23,538 nt of DNA, taken from assembly GCA_947589145.1 (NCBI GenBank), contig CANQCB010000008.1:1-23538 (forward strand). The letters run 5' to 3'. The notes under the pieces are model-generated. The model saw nothing but the letters and a program-made list of their open reading frames with translations, had not been told where the DNA came from and did no database searches. Source of the stretch: an uncultured Clostridia bacterium (GTDB lineage: Bacteria > Bacillota > Clostridia > Christensenellales > Pumilibacteraceae). Within the stretch, counting starts at the first letter, position 1, and every line of letters starts with the position of its first letter. This document shows, one piece after another, positions 6,659-14,819 of the stretch. Position numbers and translations under genes: made by a program.

Positions 6659-9600
6659 TTATGCGTCTTTATACGATCTCTTCCATTCGCCGCAATACGA
6701 CGCAAGGCTTGTTGCGTTGAGGGATGAACCCGTGAAACCGCGTGAGATTTTCAGCGTCGGGTTATAACAGATCCAAACGTACTCTGCGCTCTCGCCGCTA
6801 AACGTGAGATTCGAGAGTTTGGTGAAGTCGAACGTATCCGCTCCGACGTACAGCATGGATCCGGCGATAGTCACGCTTGTGAGCAAGGGACAATTCTTGA
6901 ATGCCCCGGCAACGATAACCGTCGTGCCTTCTTTTACGGTATAAGCCCCGCTTAACTTCTGTGTTGCTTTGATCACGATTTTATCCGCCAGATACAAAAC
7001 ATTACCGCCGTCCCAATTCTTCGGGTCGTCGTAATACGCCGTATTCATAAGCACGTCCTTTCCGACGTAACTTACGTTGCATTCATCGTCTTGGAAGGAT
7101 ATCGAATTAAGGCTTGCGCAATTTGCAAACGCCTTTTCTCCGATGGATTTCAACGTCTTGGGTAAAATTATGCTCGTAATCTCCGTACCCATAAACGTTC
7201 CCGCAGGAATGTGCGTTATCTCGCGAGTAACCTTTTCGGGATCCGTTAAGTCGACTACGCCGTCGGCATGGTCGATATGCAAGCCCGTTCCGCCATAGCA
7301 AAGCGGACTCGAATAGTCGTTGACGTACGTAATCGAAAGCCACTCGTAGATGTCGCCCGTAAATTCCACTTCGTGAAGATTGGTGCAATTCAGGAAAGCG
7401 TCCCGATCTATATGGGTAAGAGTTTTGGGAAGAATGACCTTTTCGACGTGAGTACATTCGGCAAAAGCGCGCGCGGCAATCGTCAAAGTGCCCTCTTCCA
7501 CCGTCACAGTCGTGTTGGTATAGCCGTCGGCCGTCTCGGTGTTTCTGACTTTTATCAAGTGCTTTCCGAGATAAAGCATGTCGTCTTCCCAATTCACGCT
7601 GTCGTTGGTAAATTGAGTGTTCAGGAACGCGCTCGGCTCGATATCCTCAACGCTGTCGGGTATGCGTATATCGTGCAACGATCGGCAATTCGAGAAAGCG
7701 TACTCGCCGATATATTTCAGCGTTTCGGGCGGCAGGAAAGTTTGAAGCGATACGTCATAGTAGAAAGCATACCCCTCGATTCGCGTCAGGCTTGCCGGAT
7801 GCTCGGCGTCGCTTATGAGCGTAACGTTTTTCAAGTTCGAACATTCGTCGAACGCCATTCTGGATATCGTCTCCAAGGTGTAAGGAAGCGTCACTTCGAC
7901 GATGTGGTCGAAATTATAAAACGCGGTGTTTCCGATCGAAGTAACCGAATATTCGGTAACGTCATATTGCCCGTCGTCTTTCAGCTCTTTATAATACGGA
8001 TTGATTATTATTTTTTTGGTTTTCGCGGTATTTAAGTGCTTGCCGCCCGTGACTATGGCATGTTTCCCTTCGATCCTGTATTCCAGACCGTCAACGTTGC
8101 AGACCGAGCAGAGGTTGGATTCTTCCCAATTATGATTTCCTTCCACCCGTCTTTTACAAGTGCTGCATTCGGCGACATGATTGTCTTTACTTATCGATAC
8201 AATGTTCCAGGAGTGACCGAGTTTTGTATCCGGCTCTTCTTCGACTCCGATCACGCTTCCGCAATCGTCGCAAATCTCTTTGATAACTTTGTCGGTTTCG
8301 CAGGTTGCGGATAACGTTTCCGTGCGGCAATTATGTTGCTGAACGTCCTCATAACCGCATATCCTGCATTTTCGGGAATGACTTTCGGAATCTTTCGGTT
8401 TATAGCTGTCGATCCATTCGTGACCGCCTGCGGGAGTGCCCGATTCGGTAAATTGCTTGCTGCAAACGTCGCATACCGAGGATATCTGTTCGTCCGCGGT
8501 ACAGGTCTGCGGAGTCGAAGTCGTGCTGAAATGACAGCCCTCGTCATACTCGACAAACTCCGTACAACCCGGTCTGGAACAATAGACGGTATGTTTCGCG
8601 TCGTCTTTCGTCGTTCCCGAGAATTTATAAGCCAAAATATGTCCCAACTTCGGACTGACGCTGAAACTGCGCGTATTTTCGCATTTCTCGCATCTGTATG
8701 TATACAACCCTTCTTTTTCGCAGGTCGGTTGCGATTCATGCATCATTACGCTGCAATACTCTTCTTCGGAAGCATGACACTTCGAACATACCTTTCTGTG
8801 CTTCGAGGTCAGCGGATAGAACGAAATCGGTTCATATGTATCCCAGCTGTGCCCTGTTGCAGGGCTTGTTACGGTTTCATGCACGGCTTTGCAATACGTA
8901 CACGTTTCTACCGTATATTCGGGAGTCGTGCAAGTCGCTGCCTCGGTGCTTGTCGTTGTAAATTCGCAAGCCACGGGCTCTTCCTGATAAGTACAGCCGT
9001 TATTGACGCAAACCTGATAATGCTTGTGTTCGTCCTTGGTGTGACTGCCGTTTTCGTTCTCGATCACCTGTCTGTATTCGAGTTTGTGTTTGAGCTGATC
9101 GTATTTCTCGATAATGATTTCATTGCCGCAATCGAGACAAGTCTGATATTTTTTGCCCTCGTTGTTGCATGTAGCGTTTATAGTTACCTCGTCGCCGTAA
9201 TGACATGCCTCCGTCCGCGTTGTCGTGCAATTATTGCATTTGCGAACGTGTTGCCCGGGATTATCGGGGTCGGGCGCCCACGCGCTGAACTCATGGTCAA
9301 GACGGCTTATGTCCTGCATTTCCACGTGAGAGCAAACTTCGCAAACGCGCTCTTTTCTGCCTTCGAGTTGACAAGTCGGCGCAAGAATTTCCTCCCACTC
9401 TCCGAAAGTATGAGGAAGCGCCTCTATTTCCACGCGCTCCTGCAAAGTCTCATTGCATACTTCGCAAATAATTTCGGCGGTATAACCCACGTGATTGCAG
9501 GACGCGGGGACTTCTACCTGCAAGACGACTTCGGTATGCGGGACCATTTGCAACACTTCGGTCTCTTTATATTCGCAAAACTCACAGGAGCGCTCGCGAG

Positions 9601-9856
9601 AACCTTCCTCTGTGCAAGTGGCGGTCTTGGTAATTGTCCAATCGTCCAAAGAGTGCGGGATCATTTCCAGCGTCTCGACGACCTCTTCGCCGCAAACGTC
9701 GCAAATTCCCGTACGAGAACCCTCCTGCGTACAAGTCGGCTGAACCGTTACCGTCCAATTCGAAACTTGGTGCTCGTGTCCACCGCAAGCGGTGAAACAA
9801 AACACAAGTCCGAACGCGGTCAACGCCAACAAAATCAATGTCAAAAATTTTTTCAT
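6659..9856 (-). CDS. Large surface lipoprotein: Cys-rich CxxC repeats followed by BspA-type leucine-rich repeats
   Basis: This 1065-residue exported protein starts with a hydrophobic signal peptide ending in a lipobox-like FTAC, so Cys24 is the likely lipid-modified residue. Residues about 30-590 consist of degenerate repeats of 35-50 residues. Each has a lone Cys (as in TCTEEG), a CxxC pair (CDVC, CEFC, CEVC, CLDC, CRIC, CSVC) and usually a Pro-His or Gly-His before an aromatic. Residues about 600-1050 are BspA-like leucine-rich repeats (LRR_5 type; examples TSIGNTAFYN, KYIGEYAFSNC, KSIGEKAFANC). Such proteins are common on gut Firmicutes and are thought to bind host, microbial or polysaccharide ligands; no ligand can be read here. 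The Cys/His spacing could bind zinc or form disulfides. The start has GAGGGG upstream. The gene follows galT by 23 bp, so it is probably co-transcribed with it, and a terminator follows its stop. Confidence 0.88.
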   Translation of the reverse strand: MKKFLTLILLALTAFGLVFCFTACGGHEHQVSNWTVTVQPTCTQEGSRTGICDVCGEEVVETLEMIPHSLDDWTITKTATCTEEGSRERSCEFCEYKETEVLQMVPHTEVVLQVEVPASCNHVGYTAEIICEVCNETLQERVEIEALPHTFGEWEEILAPTCQLEGRKERVCEVCSHVEMQDISRLDHEFSAWAPDPDNPGQHVRKCNNCTTTRTEACHYGDEVTINATCNNEGKKYQTCLDCGNEIIIEKYDQLKHKLEYRQVIENENGSHTKDEHKHYQVCVNNGCTYQEEPVACEFTTTSTEAATCTTPEYTVETCTYCKAVHETVTSPATGHSWDTYEPISFYPLTSKHRKVCSKCHASEEEYCSVMMHESQPTCEKEGLYTYRCEKCENTRSFSVSPKLGHILAYKFSGTTKDDAKHTVYCSRPGCTEFVEYDEGCHFSTTSTPQTCTADEQISSVCDVCSKQFTESGTPAGGHEWIDSYKPKDSESHSRKCRICGYEDVQQHNCRTETLSATCETDKVIKEICDDCGSVIGVEEEPDTKLGHSWNIVSISKDNHVAECSTCKRRVEGNHNWEESNLCSVCNVDGLEYRIEGKHAIVTGGKHLNTAKTKKIIINPYYKELKDDGQYDVTEYSVTSIGNTAFYNFDHIVEVTLPYTLETISRMAFDECSNLKNVTLISDAEHPASLTRIEGYAFYYDVSLQTFLPPETLKYIGEYAFSNCRSLHDIRIPDSVEDIEPSAFLNTQFTNDSVNWEDDMLYLGKHLIKVRNTETADGYTNTTVTVEEGTLTIAARAFAECTHVEKVILPKTLTHIDRDAFLNCTNLHEVEFTGDIYEWLSITYVNDYSSPLCYGGTGLHIDHADGVVDLTDPEKVTREITHIPAGTFMGTEITSIILPKTLKSIGEKAFANCASLNSISFQDDECNVSYVGKDVLMNTAYYDDPKNWDGGNVLYLADKIVIKATQKLSGAYTVKEGTTVIVAGAFKNCPLLTSVTIAGSMLYVGADTFDFTKLSNLTFSGESAEYVWICYNPTLKISRGFTGSSLNATSLASYCGEWKRSYKDA
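8095..9739 (-). repeat. Protein-level tandem Cys-rich repeats in the lipoprotein gene
   Basis: About a dozen diverged units encode the pattern of a single Cys, then CxxC, then a His near an aromatic. The repeat is clear in the protein but much diverged in the DNA, which points to an old expansion and not recent slippage. The unit resembles the ATCTEAG...CSVCG...GH repeats seen in many gut Clostridia surface proteins (from memory of the family). Confidence 0.75.
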
Positions 9857-9879
9857 AATGACGCGCCCCTCTTAAAATT

Positions 9880-11823
9880 TTATCTTCTCTCGAAAGAACC
9901 GAGTTGAGTGAGGAAATCGGCCGTTTCTTCGGGAGTTTTGAATACGGCGATATTTTCGAGAATACGCTCGCATACCGAGCCGAACTCGGCTTTGATATAA
10001 ATGCTCGCTTCCACCTTGGACATTTCCTTGCCGTTTTCTTTTATGATTTCCTTATACATCTGTTTGAAGTCTTTCAATTCGTCGGGAAGTTCGGTTTTGT
10101 TCACGAGACAATCGTTGAGTACGCTCATCTGATATTCGAGACGGCCGGGCAGTATGAACAATCCCTGCGCTTCGAGCAGTCCGTTCGCCTCTTTTTTGAG
10201 CGCCTGAAACTCGGGGTGAGTGTGGAACACGCCATCGGGATATTCCTTGCTCGTAATGTTGGAGCGGAGAATGATATCAAGACAATAGCGGCCGTTGCCG
10301 AGTTTGCGCACGGTGAGAGATACGGCGTTGTGCTGACCGTTTTCGTCCTTTGCGACAATGCCGAGGGAACGATTCGTATAAGACTCCCAGCCCTTTCGTA
10401 TATCCTCTTCTATTTCGGTAAGCACCTGACGGGATTGCGAAGTTACACGGATAACGGAGTCGTACCAATCGAGTACTTCCACTTCCGCAAGCGGATATTT
10501 GGGATAAACCAGCCCGACCGCGCCGTTTGCCTTATGCATGGGCAAAGTCTCCTCTCCGCCCTGATAGTGGTCATGGGAGAGGACGCTGCCGCCCGCTCCG
10601 GGAAGCGCGGCGTTGCAACCGATAAAGAAGTGCGGGAACCTGTCTACGAAGTCCATAAGACGGCGGACGGTGCGAGCGTCGACGTGCATGGGCGTATGCT
10701 GCTTGGAAACGGCTATTCCGTGCTTTCCGAGATAACCGTAAGGCGAGTATTGCCAGAACCATTCCTCCCCGTCGAGTTCGAGCGTGACCGTGCGAAGAGC
10801 CGCCTTGCCCGTGCCGACGAAGCCCTCGTTTTCCGCGCATATCGAGCATTGCGGATAGCCGCCCGACGGAGTGTTGCCGTGTGCCGCCGCCGCTGCGTCC
10901 GCATATTCGGGGCGCGCTTTGTTGATAGTGAGTTCGAGACCGCCTTTGGTGTAGTCGGACTTGAAACGGATATTGCTTTCCAGCGCGGTTTTCTTGATAT
11001 AATAATTCTTAACCGAATAGTCGTAAAGGAATTCGGTCGCTTTTTTGCCGTTGAGCCCGTTGAAAAGGTCGTTTATTTCCGAGGGTTTGAGAGAAAGCGC
11101 GGACATAACCGAATCCGCCGCGATTTGCGCGTCCTCTTCCTTGATAAGTCCCGCTTCCACCGCCGTCGATTTGAGCGCGGCGACGAGCACGTCGGGACGG
11201 TCAAGCATATCTATTTTTTCGTCGTCGATGATTTGCGCGGCATACGAATCCATACCGAGAATATTGGCGATCTCTCGGCGCGCAAAATCCACGTCGAACA
11301 CGTCGAGGAGCAGGTTGTTTTCGGCGTAATAGATCAATTCGTCGATGGCAAGGTATACGGGCGCAAGTTCGTCCTTTCCGGTCCCCGCCGCGGTCACGAT
11401 CAAACCTTCCTCGGTGACGGTCTCCATAAACGCGGGATTGGAGGACTTTCCGAACTCCGAAGCCGCCAAATAATCGGCAAGGAATTTATCCGCTTTCTTG
11501 TTGCCCATTCCGCCGAGTTCTTCGTATAAGTCGTTGAACTGCGACGGTTTCAAAGCGACGGTTTCCAAAAGCCGCGCGCGAAGCAGCGGGGCATTTTCCT
11601 TTGTCGCAAGTCCTGCCGAGACGGCGGCGTTTACCAAAGCGGACAAAATCTTGTCGGGAGTGGCGGCTTCCGCCCTCTCCGCATTCGGCTTTCCCGCCTT
11701 ATACTCTTTAAGTCCGAGGACGGAAAGCAACCCCGAACGGGCAAAATTCACGTCCAGGTCGTCAAGAAACAAATTGTTTTTCGCAAACTCTATGAGTTCG
11801 TCGATACATGTGTTTATATCCAT
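9880..11823 (-). CDS. galT: Class II UDP-glucose-hexose-1-phosphate uridylyltransferase with a duplicated N-terminal domain
   Basis: This 647-residue enzyme exchanges UDP between UDP-glucose and galactose 1-phosphate in the Leloir pathway. Residues about 280-647 match the class II GalT core: the segment around YPQCSICAENEGF, FWQYSPYGYLGKHGI and the SHDHYQGGEE active-site region (416-425), then the C-terminal GLFILPGRL. Class II enzymes are usually about 490-515 residues. The excess here comes from a second copy of the N-terminal helical domain: residues 6-124 and 159-275 both begin IDELI and contain NNL, LD and FAR, then LKPS, NDL and KKA. The start codon has AAGGGAA eight bases upstream. The frame remains open to 12225, but that extension lacks a ribosome binding site and has no family match. 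It precedes the BspA-like lipoprotein gene by 23 bp. No galK or galE is in view. Confidence 0.93.
   Translation of the reverse strand: MDINTCIDELIEFAKNNLFLDDLDVNFARSGLLSVLGLKEYKAGKPNAERAEAATPDKILSALVNAAVSAGLATKENAPLLRARLLETVALKPSQFNDLYEELGGMGNKKADKFLADYLAASEFGKSSNPAFMETVTEEGLIVTAAGTGKDELAPVYLAIDELIYYAENNLLLDVFDVDFARREIANILGMDSYAAQIIDDEKIDMLDRPDVLVAALKSTAVEAGLIKEEDAQIAADSVMSALSLKPSEINDLFNGLNGKKATEFLYDYSVKNYYIKKTALESNIRFKSDYTKGGLELTINKARPEYADAAAAAHGNTPSGGYPQCSICAENEGFVGTGKAALRTVTLELDGEEWFWQYSPYGYLGKHGIAVSKQHTPMHVDARTVRRLMDFVDRFPHFFIGCNAALPGAGGSVLSHDHYQGGEETLPMHKANGAVGLVYPKYPLAEVEVLDWYDSVIRVTSQSRQVLTEIEEDIRKGWESYTNRSLGIVAKDENGQHNAVSLTVRKLGNGRYCLDIILRSNITSKEYPDGVFHTHPEFQALKKEANGLLEAQGLFILPGRLEYQMSVLNDCLVNKTELPDELKDFKQMYKEIIKENGKEMSKVEASIYIKAEFGSVCERILENIAVFKTPEETADFLTQLGSFERR
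10999..11808 (-). repeat. Two copies of the GalT N-terminal domain
   Basis: Copy 1 is encoded by about 11452-11808 (residues 6-124) and copy 2 by about 10999-11349 (residues 159-275), joined by a linker of about 34 residues. They align along their length with shared IDELI, AxNNL, LD, DV/DVDFAR, LG, AxxAG, LKPS, NDL and KKAxxFLxDY. They are clearly diverged, so this is a fixed duplication and not an assembly artefact. Confidence 0.85.
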
Positions 11824-12250
11824 ATGAATTTCCCTTGTCTCTTTATGAGACTTCCTATATTTCGGTGCGTAAAATATTCTTTTATCGCACATAATAAACT
11901 TATGAAAAGGAAGAAAAAGAGTACGTTCCACCGCGTCGGTCACGGCCGCATAGCCGTCCTGCCCGTCGATCCGACCCAATCGGTAAATTTCGAGGGCGAC
12001 GACGACAAAGATTATAAATTCGACTGATCTACGTTGCGCGGCTCGCGCGCTCGAACGGCGCCGTTCAAAATAGCATAAAAATCGCCACCTATATGCATTG
12101 TGATATTTCCATCGCAGGCGGTTGATTCTTATTATTAACGATCCGAAGCAGAGCGCGGTAAGGAGCGGCCAATATCGAAATTTTACCGAATAAACGGCGA
12201 ACGCGACGATTTGGGCGTCCGTCACCGCCGCTTTACTCTTTCTTGTGCAA
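11824..12250 (-). promoter_or_regulatory. Long leader region upstream of galT
   Basis: About 425 bases lie between the galT start and the promoter at 12251-12280. I see no minus-strand gene with a ribosome binding site. Structural elements are a hairpin GTCTC/GAGAC (11837-11851) immediately before the galT ribosome binding site, an imperfect inverted repeat GTGCGTAAAA/TTTTATCGCAC (11865-11890), a GCGCG/CGCGC hairpin near 12035-12048 and a 14-bp perfect palindrome GAACGGCGCCGTTC (12053-12066). A possible plus-strand small gene (11902-12027) lies within it, antisense to the leader. Confidence 0.4.
11902..12027 (+). CDS. Possible 41-residue small protein, unknown function
   Basis: This short plus-strand ORF begins MKRKKKSTFH and ends in an acidic stretch (EGDDDKDYKFD), with GRIAVLPVDPTQ in the middle. 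Its third codon positions are mostly C or G, like the real genes of the window, and the protein has a natural-looking basic head and acidic tail. Against it: no Shine-Dalgarno sequence precedes the ATG (ATAATAAACTT), no convincing promoter is seen, and it lies antisense to the presumed galT leader. I do not recognise a family. It is soluble, with no signal peptide or Cys. Confidence 0.4.
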   Translation: MKRKKKSTFHRVGHGRIAVLPVDPTQSVNFEGDDDKDYKFD

Positions 12251-12291
12251 ATTATAACACCACAGGTTTCATATTGTCAAGCCTGTGGTGT
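12251..12291 (-). promoter_or_regulatory. Promoter with a perfect inverted-repeat operator, probably for galT
   Basis: On the minus strand, consensus -35 TTGACA (12275-12280), an 18-base spacer and consensus -10 TATAAT (12251-12256) form a strong promoter. A perfect 10-bp inverted repeat, ACACCACAGG (12257-12266) and CCTGTGGTGT (12282-12291), places one arm against the -10 and the other just upstream of the -35. A dimeric repressor bound there would block RNA polymerase. The regulator is not in view. The next minus-strand gene is galT. Confidence 0.72.
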
Positions 12292-12324
12292 ATATTTATC
12301 TTTTGAATATTTTGCAAGAATTCT

Positions 12325-12855
12325 TCAAACTTCCACGAAGTAGCCCAAGTTGCTGTCCGGGTGATAGTAGACGGTGACGGTATCGCCGCGCTTATATTCT
12401 TTGTCGGTATAGTCCGAAACGAACTTGCGCTTATACTTATAAAGCCTGTCGTCGTAGGTCAGGAAAACTTTATATACGATCCCCGATTTCGTCTTTCTGG
12501 AAACGACGTCGGTGACTTTTGCCCTGCACTTTTCGCCGTTCTCCGTCACGTCGCGGATCTGCTCGTCGCGCGGCGGCGTTTTGCGCTTTTGCACGATCGC
12601 CATTATGAGTATCACCGTACCGAACAGTAAGAACAGCGCGCCGAAGAAGATTATCGCGGCAAAGAGGAACAGGATCATTCCCATGCCGTCGCCGAGGGGC
12701 ACGACGTTGTAAAGTATCAGTCCCAACGGGAGAAATATCACGCCCAAGGCGAGAAAGATCATCGCGCGGCGAAGCGCTACCGTCGGGCTTATATCCGACG
12801 GGATTATCGGTCTGCCGTTTCTGTCGCAAGGAATTTGTCTGCTTTTGGAAGCCAT
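12325..12855 (-). CDS. Small membrane protein, DUF3592-like
   Basis: This is a 176-residue protein of unknown function. A basic, polar N-terminus is followed by two hydrophobic segments (about 31-50 and 58-88) and then a soluble C-terminal domain of about 85 residues. That domain contains CRAKVTDVVSRK, YKVFLTYDD and VTVYYHPDSNLGYF, the pattern of DUF3592-type proteins, in which a beta-rich domain ends near YxPxNP or YHPxN. The start is supported by AAGGAG eight bases upstream. It lies 84 bp after the ammonium transporter, and a strong terminator fills that gap. It must therefore rely on read-through or on a promoter inside the preceding gene. No terminator follows it before the galT promoter. 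Confidence 0.72.
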   Translation of the reverse strand: MASKSRQIPCDRNGRPIIPSDISPTVALRRAMIFLALGVIFLPLGLILYNVVPLGDGMGMILFLFAAIIFFGALFLLFGTVILIMAIVQKRKTPPRDEQIRDVTENGEKCRAKVTDVVSRKTKSGIVYKVFLTYDDRLYKYKRKFVSDYTDKEYKRGDTVTVYYHPDSNLGYFVEV

Positions 12856-12874
12856 ATCGAATTCTCCTTATTTC

Positions 12875-12918
12875 AAAAAAAACAGACGGGTCGGGGCAAA
12901 AATCGCGGCCGACCCGTC
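12875..12918 (-). terminator. Rho-independent terminator after the Amt-PII gene
   Basis: A perfect 10-bp GC-rich stem (12909-12918 with 12885-12894, 14-base loop) is followed on the minus strand by TG and eight T residues (12875-12882). It begins about 20 bases after the transporter stop and ends about 20 bases before the next start codon. Confidence 0.9.
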
Positions 12919-12939
12919 AAGAGGGAATAAAGGGGCTGA

Positions 12940-14676
12940 TTATTTGACCTCGTTATCGAGAGCGGCGACGCCCATTTCACCGGTGCGCACGCGCATAACG
13001 TCCTCGACGCTCGAAACGAAGATCTTTCCGTCGCCGACGCTGTTGGTGTTGAGCGCCTTTTGTGCGGCGGCAACGACCAGACCGGGATCGACTTTGGAAA
13101 CGACTATATCAACCTGAACCTTGGGCATAAGGTTTACGGGAGCGGTAACGCCGCGGTATTGAGCGGTGTGCCCTCTCTGTACGCCGCAACCCATAACGGG
13201 TGTAACGGTCATACCCTGTACGCCTATTTCGGCCATAGTATCTTTGAGAGTGGTAAACTTATCTTGGTTACAGATAACGGTTATCTTGGTGTACTTCTCG
13301 CCCACCGCCGTTCCGAGCGCCGTCGGTACGAGACCGCTGACGTCCGCAGCCTTGCCTTCTTCGCCGTAAACGGGAGCGGAAGGAAGGAAGTCGGCATAAG
13401 CCGAAGCGAGAGCATGTTCGGAAATATCCAGCCCCGCTATCTCGTGTTCGGGAAGGGCGCGGAGACCGTTACCCGACTTGACGAGGTGCATGACCTTGGG
13501 GAGATATTTGATCGCGGCGAATACGCCGGTCATCAGCGCGGCAGTCCAAGCCATTATGCTAACGATGCCGAGCATCTCCCAACCGAAGATCATAGGTGCG
13601 CCGTCCGCAACTCCCGCGAAGAAGAGTCCTGCGCTGTGTGTGCCGTATGCGGGGTTGGCGAACAGTCCCGCGCTTATGCCGCCGAGTACTCCGTTGAAAC
13701 CGTGTACGGCGATCGCGCCGACGGGGTCGTCAATGTGGAACACTTGATCGACAAGGTTGCAAGCGCCGACTACGAGGAATCCCGCAAGTACGCCGATTAT
13801 AGCCGCCGCCCAAGGGTCTACGGACGCGCAAGGCGCCGTTATCGCGACAAGTCCCGCAAGCGACGCGTTCAAGCACATCGATACGTCGGGTTTCTTGTTG
13901 AGCACCCAGGTGAAGAGCATGCAGACAACGGTCGCGACTGCGGGCGCTATCGTCGTGTTGATGGAGATCAGTGCGAGTTCTCCGACGTCGGCAGCCGCCG
14001 CGCCGTTGAAGCCGTACCAACCGAACCAGAGAATGAATACGCCGAGTGCGCCGAGAGTTATGCTGTGACCGGGAATGGCGTTGACCTTGGTAACTTTGCC
14101 GTTCTCGTCACGCGTATATTTGCCGATACGGGGTCCGAGGAATATTGCGCCGATGAGCGCCGATATACCGCCCACCATGTGAATAACGACGGAGCCCGCA
14201 AAGTCGATGAAACCAACCTGATAAAGCCAGCCGCCGCCCCATACCCAGCCTGCCTCGATGGGATATACGAAAAGGCTGATAAGCGCGGAGTAAACGCAAT
14301 ATGCGCTGAACCTCGTACGTTCTGCCATTGCGCCCGACACGATCGTAGCCGCGGTTGCGCAGAACATCAAGTTGAAGAAGAAATTCGGTAATTCCGCAGG
14401 GTCCATAGTGAACAGGGTGGACGGCGCTCCTATGAAGTAAGTGCCGATCGCGTCCTGTCCCGCAAGCAGCGAATAACCGATCAACATGAACATTACGGTT
14501 CCTATACAGAAATCCATAAGGTTCTTCATGATGATGTTGCCCGCGTTCTTCGCTCTCGTGAATCCGGTTTCTACCATTGCAAAACCGCATTGCATGAAGA
14601 ACACAAGACAAGCGCCCATCATGAACCATACACCTCCGCCCGAGCCGAAGATCGAGCCAAGTATGTCAGTTTCCAT
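12940..14676 (-). CDS. Ammonium transporter fused to a C-terminal PII signalling domain (Amt-PII)
   Basis: This 578-residue membrane protein joins two normally separate partners. Residues 1-430 are an Amt/MEP channel with about 11 membrane segments. They include GFAMVETGFTRAKNAGN, the pore twin histidines His166 (VVIHMVGG) and His325 (AVHGFNG), and the C-terminal Amt signature GLDISEHALASAYADF (415-430). After a linker of about 30 residues, residues 462-573 form a complete PII (GlnB/GlnK) domain. PII landmarks are GMTVTPVMGCGVQRGHT (Thr and Gln for nucleotide and 2-oxoglutarate), LMPK (Lys for 2-oxoglutarate), GDGKIFV and MRVRTGE (ATP phosphates). The T-loop keeps Tyr-Arg-Gly (507-509; the Arg corresponds to the pore-plugging Arg47 of GlnK). 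However, the uridylylated Tyr51 position is Ala, so that modification is not possible. The start has AGGAGG seven bases upstream. It lies 143 bp after glutamine synthetase III, probably in the same transcript. Confidence 0.95.
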   Translation of the reverse strand: METDILGSIFGSGGGVWFMMGACLVFFMQCGFAMVETGFTRAKNAGNIIMKNLMDFCIGTVMFMLIGYSLLAGQDAIGTYFIGAPSTLFTMDPAELPNFFFNLMFCATAATIVSGAMAERTRFSAYCVYSALISLFVYPIEAGWVWGGGWLYQVGFIDFAGSVVIHMVGGISALIGAIFLGPRIGKYTRDENGKVTKVNAIPGHSITLGALGVFILWFGWYGFNGAAAADVGELALISINTTIAPAVATVVCMLFTWVLNKKPDVSMCLNASLAGLVAITAPCASVDPWAAAIIGVLAGFLVVGACNLVDQVFHIDDPVGAIAVHGFNGVLGGISAGLFANPAYGTHSAGLFFAGVADGAPMIFGWEMLGIVSIMAWTAALMTGVFAAIKYLPKVMHLVKSGNGLRALPEHEIAGLDISEHALASAYADFLPSAPVYGEEGKAADVSGLVPTALGTAVGEKYTKITVICNQDKFTTLKDTMAEIGVQGMTVTPVMGCGVQRGHTAQYRGVTAPVNLMPKVQVDIVVSKVDPGLVVAAAQKALNTNSVGDGKIFVSSVEDVMRVRTGEMGVAALDNEVK

Positions 14677-14819
14677 TTTTATGCCTCCTGTAAATTTAAT
14701 ACGGAATAATAAGTCCCCTTCATTCCCTATCAAACCTTAGGAGCGGAAATTCAATTATTTTCCGAACCGAAACGCGATCGGAGCCCGCCTCGGACTCAAA
14801 ACCGTCGCGTCATAACGTT

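Noticed and set aside
8333..11529. Long plus-strand frames opposite the lipoprotein and galT genes
   Set aside because: They mirror real minus-strand genes and have no start signals.
11824..12225. An in-frame N-terminal extension of galT up to a GTG at 12225
   Set aside because: No ribosome binding site is near the GTG, the extension has no domain character, and the ATG at 11823 has a suitable AAGGGAA site and a family-like N-terminus.
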